This document shows positions 36,705-45,500 of a stretch of DNA of 64,000 nt, piece by piece (position 1 is the stretch's first letter; every line of letters starts with the position of its first letter). This DNA is from Parundibacterium terreum (GTDB lineage: Bacteria; Pseudomonadota; Gammaproteobacteria; Burkholderiales; Burkholderiaceae_D), in the NCBI RefSeq assembly GCF_014636315.1, contig NZ_BMED01000005.1, forward strand, positions 372,001-436,000, written 5' to 3'. The notes beneath the pieces were generated by a model. It was given only the letters and a program-made list of their open reading frames with translations. It searched no databases and was not told the DNA's origin. Made by a program: the position numbers and the translations under genes.

Positions 36705-39700
36705 ATGAGCTCTGGCAGTGAGCAATTCGGATCCAATTTTGCAGGCATACGCGCTCGCATGCTGCTGCTCATCATCGTCATCCTGGTTCCGGTGCTGGCA
36801 CTCTACGTCCAATATGCGACTGTGACGCGCGAAATAGGCGAACAGCGTGAAATCAATGAGTTGCAAACCATGTCGCGCGAAGTGGCTGCGGCTACTGCGC
36901 GTATCAGCGATGCCACGTCGGCGCTGATACAGACTGTCGCGAATTTGCCCGAAGTGCGGCAAATGGATGCGGACGCCTGTCCGAAAACAATGAAGGCGCT
37001 GCTGGAGCGATTGCCGCGCTATTCGAATATCACAATATCAAACCTGAATGGCGACATCGTCTGCGGTGGATTGATTAGTACCGGAAAGAAAATCAATGTC
37101 GCCGACCGCATCTACTTCAAGGATGCCCTGGATAGCCACAGTGCGGTCGTTGGCGTTCCCACCATAGGCACCATCAGCGGCGAAGCCATATTGCCGGTTT
37201 CTTTTGCGGCGCGTGACGCCGACGGGCATGTGCGCTTCGTCATCGCGGCCTTCATGCGCCTGGGCTGGATAGCCAACGATGAAGGGCGTACCAAGAACAG
37301 GCCGGGTATAGGATTGATTTTTCTGGATGCGGAAGGCCGGATACTGGCAAGTTTTCCTAGCGAGATCGGCCGTGTAGGCAAGCTCCACCCTGTGGTGAGT
37401 CCCTTATTGCGCAGTTGGGAGGCGGCCTTCGTGACCAGGGGCATGGGCTTTGACGAGAAGCCTCGCCGCTATGCGGTAGATCCGGTCAAGCTGGGCGACT
37501 ACCGGTTCTGGATCGTGGCGACCCTTTCCGAGCAGGAGCTGTTTGGCGCACTGGAGCAGGCATTTGTAAGGAATATGATTGCGCTGGCCTTCTTTACGGT
37601 GTTTGCACTAATACTGGCCTGGATTTTGGCTGAGCGCCTGGTGCGGCGGCCCATGATGCGTCTTATCCATGTCTCGCAAGCCCTGCGCGCGGGTGACTTT
37701 TCGGCGCGGGTCGGAGGGCCGCGCATCAGCGGAGAAATAGGTATATTGATGGACCAGTATGACTTGACTGCGGCCGACCTGGAAAAGCGCGAACAGGAGC
37801 GCAGCAGGCGCGAAGCGGAAATCAAGGCGCTGAACCGGGTGTTGCGCATGATAGGCAACTGTAACCAGGTACTGGTGCACGCCATGGATAAGCAGCAATT
37901 ACTGCAGAGTTTTTGCAGGCATATTGCACAGGATGGTGGATATCCGCTGGTATGGGTCGGACTGCTGAAAGCCGACGTCCGGCAGGGCGTGGAAATTCTG
38001 ACGCATTTTGGCGAGGAGCAGGGTTACCTGAATATCGTACAGCTAAGCTGGGGCGATGGCACCCAGGGGCAGGAGCCGGCAAGCCGCTCGGTGCGGGAAG
38101 GGCGGCCACTGATTGAGCGGTATTTCGACGACGATGGCAATCCCGGATTTTGGCATGTGGAGTCTGTCAAGAGGGGCTTCCTGTCGTCGCTGTCCCTGCC
38201 TTTGCTCAGCAATGGCGAAGTGATCGGTGTGCTGTCAGTCCATGGTGCAGAAGCGAGGGCTTTTCCGGATACTGAAAAAAGCCTGTTTGAGGAGCTGGCG
38301 GCGGATCTCGCTTACGGTATCGCCGCCTTGAATGGCCGGGTAGCGCGTGAGAAGGCGGAGACGGAGTTGCGCCAGCACCAGCAATTGCTGGAACACAGGG
38401 TGGCTGAGCGTACTGCGCAGATATCTCTCACCAATGATGAATTGCAAAGAGAGATTGTCGATCACCAGATCGCTGAAGAGGCCTTGCGCAAGGCGGCTGC
38501 GTACGACCAGACGCAGCGCAAGACGCTGGCACTATTCAATAATGTGCGCGAGCGCGCCGAGCTGTTGCAGGGCATGTTTGAACTGCTGGCTACCGAGCAG
38601 GCGTTTCCGGTTGCCGCCTACTATGACTATGATGAATGGCGAGGGATATTTACGGCACAGTCGAGCTGGGGCATGCCGGCAGGTGCACCGCGTGAAATCC
38701 GGGTCGGTGAGGGGCTGGTAGGGCAGGTTGCACAATCAGGCAAGGCGATGCTGCTGCAGGACGCGGCTGAGACTGGCAAACTGGAAATAGATACCGGTAT
38801 TTTTGCCTTTAAGCCGCAGGCAGTATTGATGGTGCCCGTGATTTACCAGGAGCAGCGTTTTGGCGTACTGGTACTGGCATCGGCTCGCGAGTTGAGCCCG
38901 CGCGACCGTGATTTTGTCGATCAGTTGGCAGGCCAACTGGGTGTGGCCCTGCACAATCTGACACAGCATGAAAACCTGCAACTGCTGGCTACGCAGTTGC
39001 GCGTGCGCGGCGAGGAAATTACGCGGCAAAACCTGCAATTGGAAGATGCGAGCAGGATGAAGAGCGAGTTTCTGGCAAATATGTCTCACGAGCTGAGGAC
39101 TCCGCTGAATGCGATTATCGGTTTTTCAGAGATATTGAAAGAAAATCTGGTTGGCCAGCTGACTCCGCAGCAGCAGGGACTTACCAGGGATATTTATACC
39201 AGCGGCGAGCATTTGCTGTCGCTGATTAACGATATCCTGGACCTGTCCAAGGTCGAGGCCGGATATATGACGCTGGATATGGCGCCTTTACCTATCCAAC
39301 TGTTGTATAACAACAGCCTTTCCATCGTCAAGGAAAGGGCGATGACGCATCGCGTCAAACTGCAGAGCAATATCGATCCAGACCTGCCCGACATTGTCGC
39401 CGACCCAAGGAAGGTGAAACAGATTGTCTATAACCTGTTATCCAATGCGATCAAATTTACTCCTGAAGGAGGGACGGTCAGTTTCGATTTAAAACGGGCC
39501 GCAGCTCCCACCGCACCTCCCAATGGCAGCTATTTTGACGTCAGCACGACGGATACCGATTTTCTTGAGATTGTTGTGGCTGATACCGGCATAGGCATCC
39601 AGGCGGAAGACCTGCCACGCTTGTTCGAGCCATTTGTACAACTGGATTCTGCTTTGTCCAAGCACTATGAAGGCACAGGGCTTGGCCTGGCTATGGTCAA

Positions 39701-40700
39701 GCGCCTGGTGCAATTGCACGGAGGCGCGCTGGCGGTGGAATCGGTGCCGGGCGAAGGTTCCCGTTTCAGCGTGTGGCTGCCGTACAAGCTGGCCGGGGAC
39801 ATGCCTGCGCAGGCCGTGTTGCCGGTTGGACCGGTCTCCGGCGATGAAAGGATAGAGAGACTCGTCCCTCCGCGCCGCCATCAGCAGAATCACGCGCAGC
39901 AACGGTTCTCGGTGCTGATTGTAGAGGACGACGATCAGGCTGCGCATACGATGCGCCTGCAATTGGAGGCTGCGGGTTTGCAGGTCAGCCGGGCTGTAAG
40001 CGGTGAACACGCGCTGGAAGTAGCAGCTGCCGACCCTCCCGATGTGATTACGCTGGATATTTTGCTGCCCGGGATAGACGGCTGGGATGTGCTGACCCGC
40101 CTGAAGCAGGATGTCCGCCTGGCGCATATCCCGGTACTGATCGTGTCGATAGTGGCCGATGCGGGCAAGGGTATCAGCCTAGGCGCTACCCAGGTATTAC
40201 AAAAACCGGTATCAAGGCAGGATCTGGCAGACGCTTTTGCCAGCATAGGCATGCAGACAGGCAAAGCCAAACCTGTGCGTGTACTGGTGATCGATGATGA
40301 TCCCAAGGCGGTGCGTATCATCAGCACCCATCTTGAGCAGGACGGTTTCAGCGTCGAACGTGCGTATAGCGGTTACGAAGGGATTGCTGCGGCCAGGATA
40401 GGGCATCCGGATGTGCTGATACTTGATCTGATCATGCCGGAGCTGAGCGGCTTCGATGTGGTGGAAGCTCTGAAAACAGATGCAGCAACTGTTAATATAC
40501 CGATTATAGTCATGACATCGAAGATGCTGACGTCGGCGGACCGTGCGGCATTGAACGGACATATTGCTACAATCATTGAAAAATCTGCCTTCAAGCCCGA
40601 AACACTTATGAGTGAAATACATCGATTACTGCAAATGACTATGCGTAAAGAACATCAAAGGCAACTGGTGGTTGCCACTGCATCCTCAGAGAGGGAATGA
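36705..40700 (+). CDS. Hybrid sensor histidine kinase (Cache-HAMP-GAF-GAF-HisKA-HATPase-REC-REC)
   Basis: A 1331-residue membrane sensor. TM1 is at about 18-41, a periplasmic Cache-like region at 45-275, TM2 at 283-305 and HAMP at about 306-360. A first GAF domain lies at about 390-545, a helical linker at 550-625 and a second GAF at about 632-765. HisKA has phosphoacceptor His795 in MSHELRTPLNA, and HATPase shows DTGIG and GTGLGLAM. Two receiver domains follow, with Asp1118 (TLDILLPG) and Asp1241 (ILDLIMPE). The ligand is unknown. Its stop overlaps the next receiver gene and an HD-GYP gene follows, suggesting one pathway. Confidence 0.92.
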   Translation: MSSGSEQFGSNFAGIRARMLLLIIVILVPVLALYVQYATVTREIGEQREINELQTMSREVAAATARISDATSALIQTVANLPEVRQMDADACPKTMKALLERLPRYSNITISNLNGDIVCGGLISTGKKINVADRIYFKDALDSHSAVVGVPTIGTISGEAILPVSFAARDADGHVRFVIAAFMRLGWIANDEGRTKNRPGIGLIFLDAEGRILASFPSEIGRVGKLHPVVSPLLRSWEAAFVTRGMGFDEKPRRYAVDPVKLGDYRFWIVATLSEQELFGALEQAFVRNMIALAFFTVFALILAWILAERLVRRPMMRLIHVSQALRAGDFSARVGGPRISGEIGILMDQYDLTAADLEKREQERSRREAEIKALNRVLRMIGNCNQVLVHAMDKQQLLQSFCRHIAQDGGYPLVWVGLLKADVRQGVEILTHFGEEQGYLNIVQLSWGDGTQGQEPASRSVREGRPLIERYFDDDGNPGFWHVESVKRGFLSSLSLPLLSNGEVIGVLSVHGAEARAFPDTEKSLFEELAADLAYGIAALNGRVAREKAETELRQHQQLLEHRVAERTAQISLTNDELQREIVDHQIAEEALRKAAAYDQTQRKTLALFNNVRERAELLQGMFELLATEQAFPVAAYYDYDEWRGIFTAQSSWGMPAGAPREIRVGEGLVGQVAQSGKAMLLQDAAETGKLEIDTGIFAFKPQAVLMVPVIYQEQRFGVLVLASARELSPRDRDFVDQLAGQLGVALHNLTQHENLQLLATQLRVRGEEITRQNLQLEDASRMKSEFLANMSHELRTPLNAIIGFSEILKENLVGQLTPQQQGLTRDIYTSGEHLLSLINDILDLSKVEAGYMTLDMAPLPIQLLYNNSLSIVKERAMTHRVKLQSNIDPDLPDIVADPRKVKQIVYNLLSNAIKFTPEGGTVSFDLKRAAAPTAPPNGSYFDVSTTDTDFLEIVVADTGIGIQAEDLPRLFEPFVQLDSALSKHYEGTGLGLAMVKRLVQLHGGALAVESVPGEGSRFSVWLPYKLAGDMPAQAVLPVGPVSGDERIERLVPPRRHQQNHAQQRFSVLIVEDDDQAAHTMRLQLEAAGLQVSRAVSGEHALEVAAADPPDVITLDILLPGIDGWDVLTRLKQDVRLAHIPVLIVSIVADAGKGISLGATQVLQKPVSRQDLADAFASIGMQTGKAKPVRVLVIDDDPKAVRIISTHLEQDGFSVERAYSGYEGIAAARIGHPDVLILDLIMPELSGFDVVEALKTDAATVNIPIIVMTSKMLTSADRAALNGHIATIIEKSAFKPETLMSEIHRLLQMTMRKEHQRQLVVATASSERE

Positions 40701-40702
40701 CG

Positions 40703-41077
40703 ATGAAAGTTCTTGTTGTTGAAGATAATGAGGCCAATATGAAATTGGCCGTCATCGTGCTGGAAAGTGGCGGTTATCAGGTAGTGCAGGCGGTGGACGG
40801 TGCCCAGGGAATAGAGCAGGCAAGACAGGAGTTGCCCGACCTGATCCTGATGGACATCCAGCTACCCGGCACGGATGGCTTGACGGCTACCCGCATCCTC
40901 AAGGCGGACGCTGCGACCCGCCACATCCCTATTATCGCGCTGACGGCCTATGCGATGAAAGGTGACGATGAGAGGATGTTTGCAGCCGGCTGTGATGGCT
41001 ACATAACCAAGCCTATCCACTATCCCGAATTGCTGGCGCAAGTAGCGAGGCATCTGGAACGAGACGTGGAGAGGTAG
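40703..41077 (+). CDS. Single-domain response regulator (DivK/CheY-like)
   Basis: A 124-residue receiver-only protein, MKVLVVEDNEANMKL, with phosphoacceptor Asp51 in LILMDIQLPG, the conserved Thr/Ala in ALTAYAM and Lys in YITKPI. It has no output domain, so it must act by protein contact or as a phosphate shuttle. The motif pattern is nearer DivK than CheY. GAGGG lies 7 bases before ATG 40703; an ATG at 40697 overlaps the kinase stop (ATGA) but is too close to that signal. It is presumably a partner of the adjacent hybrid kinase. Confidence 0.9.
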   Translation: MKVLVVEDNEANMKLAVIVLESGGYQVVQAVDGAQGIEQARQELPDLILMDIQLPGTDGLTATRILKADAATRHIPIIALTAYAMKGDDERMFAAGCDGYITKPIHYPELLAQVARHLERDVER

Positions 41078-41261
41078 GCTGCATCGTTTATTTTGTCTGG
41101 ATTACGCCTGAATTTCGTCTGATTTTTGCCTAACTTGGCTGGGCCCTGCGGACAAGGCTGAGGTAATCCCGTAATCGGCAGCACAATCCAATCAAGCCGT
41201 AGCATCATGAAGCCGGCATAGCTTAACAGGCACTGGCAAGGAAGCACGAATGGAGGTAATG

Positions 41262-42329
41262 ATGGCGGACACAGACTCTCGCATACTCATCGTTGACGAC
41301 GATGTCCATAATGTGAAATACCTGGAGGCAGTGCTGGGTACCGGCGGCTATAGCACCAGGATTGCGACCCACGGCGAAGAAGCGCTGGAAATAACCGCGA
41401 TTTTCAAGCCCGATCTGATCCTGCTGGACCTGATCATGCCGGGTATAGACGGATTTGAAGTGGCGCGCAGGCTGAAGCTGGATCCAGCAACCAAGAACAT
41501 CCCCATCATCATGATCACGTCGCTGGATGACCGCGACTCCAAGATCCGTGCGCTGGAAGTGGGGGCGGAAGAATTTCTCACCAAGCCGGTGGACAGGGCG
41601 GAACTGTGGGTCAGGGTGAGAAATTTGCTGCGGCTGCGTGAATATACCAATTTCCTGGCCAACCATACCCAGATACTGGAAGGACAGATCAAACAGCGCA
41701 CTGCGCAACTGACCTCCAGCTATCGTGAAACCATACAAACGATGAACCGGGCTGCCGCCTACAGGGATGAGGAGACCGGTGCCCATGTGAAGCGCATCAG
41801 CTACTACTGCGTGGAACTGGCGGAAACCATGGGCATGAGCGCCGACTTTTGCGAGCGGATATTTTATGCAAGCCCCATGCACGATGTTGGCAAAATCGGA
41901 ATTCCAGACTCGATATTGCAAAAACCGGGTGGTTTTCGGGAAGATGAGTGGGAAATCATGAAATCGCATTCCGCCCTGGGAGCCAAAATGCTGGATGGCG
42001 GGGAGTCTCCCTACCTGACGATGGGCCGTGAAATCGCGATGTGGCACCATGAACGCTGGGACGGCACCGGCTATCCGCACGGCTTAGCCGGCGAAGAAAT
42101 ACCATTGGCCGCCCGTATCATGCAGATTGCCGACGTCTATGACGCATTGCGTTCCCAGCGGCCTTACAAGCCGGCCTTTACGCAAACCAGAGCGCTGGAC
42201 ATTATCCTGAACGGCGACGGACGGGTAATGCCGGGGCATTTTGATCCGCAGGTGCTGGATGCCTTCCGTATCAGTTCGCGCCGGCTGCTGGAAATATACG
42301 ACACCGAGTTTGCATCGGCAGGCCATTAG
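41262..42329 (+). CDS. HD-GYP response regulator (RpfG-like cyclic-di-GMP phosphodiesterase)
   Basis: A two-domain regulator. The receiver (about 6-120) has Asp56 in LILLDLIMPG. After a helical linker comes an HD-GYP domain with His207-Asp208 in HDVGKIGIPD, HHERWDGTGYPHG with the GYP triplet at 270-272, and IADVYDAL. All catalytic motifs look intact, so it probably hydrolyses c-di-GMP when phosphorylated. ATG 41262 lies 5 bases after GGAGG; the earlier in-frame ATGs at 41250 and 41259 overlap or crowd that signal. It follows the hybrid kinase and receiver by 184 bp. Confidence 0.92.
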   Translation: MADTDSRILIVDDDVHNVKYLEAVLGTGGYSTRIATHGEEALEITAIFKPDLILLDLIMPGIDGFEVARRLKLDPATKNIPIIMITSLDDRDSKIRALEVGAEEFLTKPVDRAELWVRVRNLLRLREYTNFLANHTQILEGQIKQRTAQLTSSYRETIQTMNRAAAYRDEETGAHVKRISYYCVELAETMGMSADFCERIFYASPMHDVGKIGIPDSILQKPGGFREDEWEIMKSHSALGAKMLDGGESPYLTMGREIAMWHHERWDGTGYPHGLAGEEIPLAARIMQIADVYDALRSQRPYKPAFTQTRALDIILNGDGRVMPGHFDPQVLDAFRISSRRLLEIYDTEFASAGH

Positions 42330-42383
42330 GCCCGGTACGGCGCTTGCCTTCCGCGGCTTTTCAGCCGCCCATACACCTGAATA

Positions 42384-42410
42384 AACGGGAAATAGGCAGT
42401 GTTTCCCGTT
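42384..42410 (+). terminator. Hairpin after the HD-GYP gene
   Basis: AACGGGAAA/TTTCCCGTT with a 9-nt loop, 55 bp after the stop. There is no T-tract beyond the stem, so it is a weak terminator candidate. Confidence 0.4.
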
Positions 42411-42500
42411 CTGATTCATCAATTGCTTGCCTTTCTGTTCAGTGATAATCCATGTTAGTAAAGCTCCGATTCGGGGAGCGACTCTCAATGGAGGCATAGA

Positions 42501-45500
42501 ATGGACGCAAAGGCATTGTCAAATAGATTGTCTATGGGAAATTTTTCCATGGATACGCATGCCGATTTAAGAGAAGAGTTCCATGCGTCGGAAGCTCCTT
42601 TTGAGTCTAATTCCCGGATAGACGTCAAAGGCATACGCGAGGCAATCGCCCGTGTCGAGGCAGAGGCCCGCGCTACCGTTGCCGCAGAAAATCGCGTGCT
42701 GGCAGAGGCCCGCGCCCGTGCTCTGGCTGAAGATCGCGCCCAGGTAGATGCCGAAGCCGCCGCTTTAGCCCGGCAAAAAGCCGAACTGGATAAGGATGTC
42801 CTCTCCAGTAATCGTGCGCGTCTGGAGGCTGAACGCCTGTCGCGCCAGGCGAGTGAAGCCAGGATCGCTGCAGCGAATGAAGAAACGCTGGAGCTGCAAG
42901 AACGCATCAAGATGGACGAGTTGGCGCGCCAGCAGACCGAAGAGCGCACCAAATCTGAAAAAGAAGCGAATAAACGGGCCGCAGAGCAACTGGAAGCCGA
43001 GGCTGAGCTTGGTGCCAAAGCCAAGCTCGTTGCCGAAAACCTGGCCAGGGAAACCCTGAATGCCCGTAACTGGGCCAGCGAGCGTTTTGCTGCATCCGAT
43101 GCAGCCCGCCAGGAAGCGGAGGAGCGCGCGCGTGCCGATTTGCGCATTGCCGAATTGGCCAGGGAGCGTGAAAAACGCGACCGCGAAGCGCGTGAAACTG
43201 CTGAAATGCTGCTGAAAGTCCGCACCGAAACCCTGCAACTGACCAAAGAGCGCGACGACGCCGATGCAATGGCGCTGGAGTTTGCAATCAACCGCGCACC
43301 GATAGAAGTCCGTGCACGCGAAGATGCATTGGCCAGGGTAGCGATGGAGCAGGAACACGAGGCAATGGCAAGAGCGCGTGTAGAGTCTGAGCGCCGTGCT
43401 ACAGAAGCGATACAGATGCGCCTGCAGGCAGAGACGGAATTGCGCAATGCGGCTGCCAAGCGGGAGCAGGCCGAATTGATCGCTGCGGCAACGGCGCAAG
43501 CCCGGCGCGATGCGGAAGAAAGCATACGCCAGGTGACAGAATCCCGCATCACGGCCGAGCGCGAATTGCAGTCTACTGCAATGCACAGGATAGAAGCGGA
43601 ACAACTTGCCGATGAAGAAGCACGGATACGGTTGGAAGCGGAAACTGCTGCCACTGCAGAGGCGCGTCGCCGCGCTATGCTGGAGCAGCATGCCGGGCAG
43701 GCTGCACAGCAGCGGGCACAGGAAGAGCAGCGGGCAGCCATGCTCGCCAAGGAACGTGCCGATAGGGAATCCGAATCCCTGAGCCTGGCGCGTGAACAGG
43801 CAGAGTCTGAACAGCAGGCTCTGGCAGCATCTACACTGCATGTCGAATTGTTGAAGAAAACCAGTGTGGCTGCGGCACAAGCGGCCGAGGCTGCGCTGGA
43901 ACTGGCACACGCCGAGCAGTCGCGCGTAGAAGCCGAGCAAAAGGTTGCGCGGACTATCCAGGAAAAACTACAGGCAGAACAGAAAAAGGTCGAGCAGGCG
44001 GAAGAGGCTGCAAGACTGGAGCAAGTCCGTATCAACTTGCTGAAGGAGCAGCAGGAAGTTGAAGCCCAGGTCAAGCTGGCGCGTGAAAAGGAATGCGCGG
44101 CTGAGCAAGCCATTCTGGAAAAGAACCAGGAGCAGGCCGAGCTGCAACAGCAAATCGCTGCACTGGCGGTCAAAAAAGAAGAAGACGCTGCAGAATTGTT
44201 GCGTCTTGAGCAGCAACGCGCGAACGATGAGCAAAAAGCGGCAGAACTGATGCGTGACAAGCTGGAAGTCGAGCGCAAACGTGCTGGCGCAGTACAGCAA
44301 GTCATCCTTGCCACGCAGGAAAAATTGAGCCTGGAGCAAGCTGCGCAGACAGAGGCTGAAGCTCGTTTGCAGGCAGAAGAAGAAGCGCAAGCAGTTGCAC
44401 AAGCCAGGGCTTTGCACGAAAAAGAAGCCAGGATGGCATTGGAGGCGACAGCTACCGCCGAGAAACATGCCCTAGAACAAGCAGAGCAGCTTGCCGAAAT
44501 GCAAAAGAAAGCCGCCAAACTTGCTTTGGTCAAAGCGCGCCAGGCGGTAGAGCTGGGCAAGGCAGAGCAAGTCCGCTTGCAGGCCGAGCATGAGGCCGTC
44601 GTTGCCGCTCAGCAAAAATTGGAAGCAGAACGCGCTGCTGCTGAAGAGGTTATCGCACGCGCCGTGATAGACCGCGAGCACGCGGCAGTGTTCCATCAGC
44701 GCCAGCAGCAGGAAGCAGCCGCCAAGGAAGCCCGTCAGGCAATGTTGCAGGCAGAACAGTTGCGCCTGGAAAAAATGACTGAGCATGCAGAGTTGCAACG
44801 CGAGTCCTCTACCATTGCCCAGACCAAAGTCGCAGAGGCATTGGAATTGGGCAAGACTTTGCGCCTGCGTGCCGAATCCGAAAAACGCGCCTTGGCTGTC
44901 GTTGAGCAAAAGCTGGCCGCTGAAAAGCAATTGATTATTGAGTTGGAGCAAAAAGCCGCCCAGGAACAGCAGCAACTGGATGTATGCAATGCGAAGTTGC
45001 GCGCAGAACAGGAAACACTCGCTGCGACTGCGATCAAGCTGGAAGCCGGGAAAAAATTACTGGCGCAAAACCAGGCTCAGGCCAAGTCGGAGCAGGAACT
45101 GGCATTGGCACTGAGTGCAAAAGCAAGCGTTGCGGAGCAATTAGCCAACGCTGAGAAGGAAAAAGCGCTGGCGCAGCAGCGCAATGTCGCTATTTTGCAG
45201 GAGCAGTTGCAAGCTGAGCAAGAGCGTGCCCGGATTGAGCAATTGCAAATGCAGGCAGCTCAGGAAAGGCTGAACGCCGAACAGGCAGCGCTGGCAGATG
45301 CAGCGGCGCGTGCGCAGGCGGAACAATTACAAGCCGAACTGGCAGCGGCGCGGGCCGTGGCTGAACAGCAGGCGAAAGGCGCAGCGCAAGCCAAGCTTGC
45401 ACAAGAACAGGAATTGCACGGCAGGGTAAAAGCATTTGCAGAAGTACAGCATCAGGCCAGGGAGTTGCTGGTTGCGAAGATGCACAAGGTGGCAGAGCTG

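Noticed and set aside
42485-44560. 691-codon open frame antisense to the coiled-coil gene, and similar long antisense frames at 45327-46874 and 42765-43940
   Set aside because: They are mirror images of Ala/Glu/Gln-rich codons (GCA, GAA, CAG), giving Ser/Ala/Cys/Leu-rich nonsense without ribosome-binding sites or known motifs.
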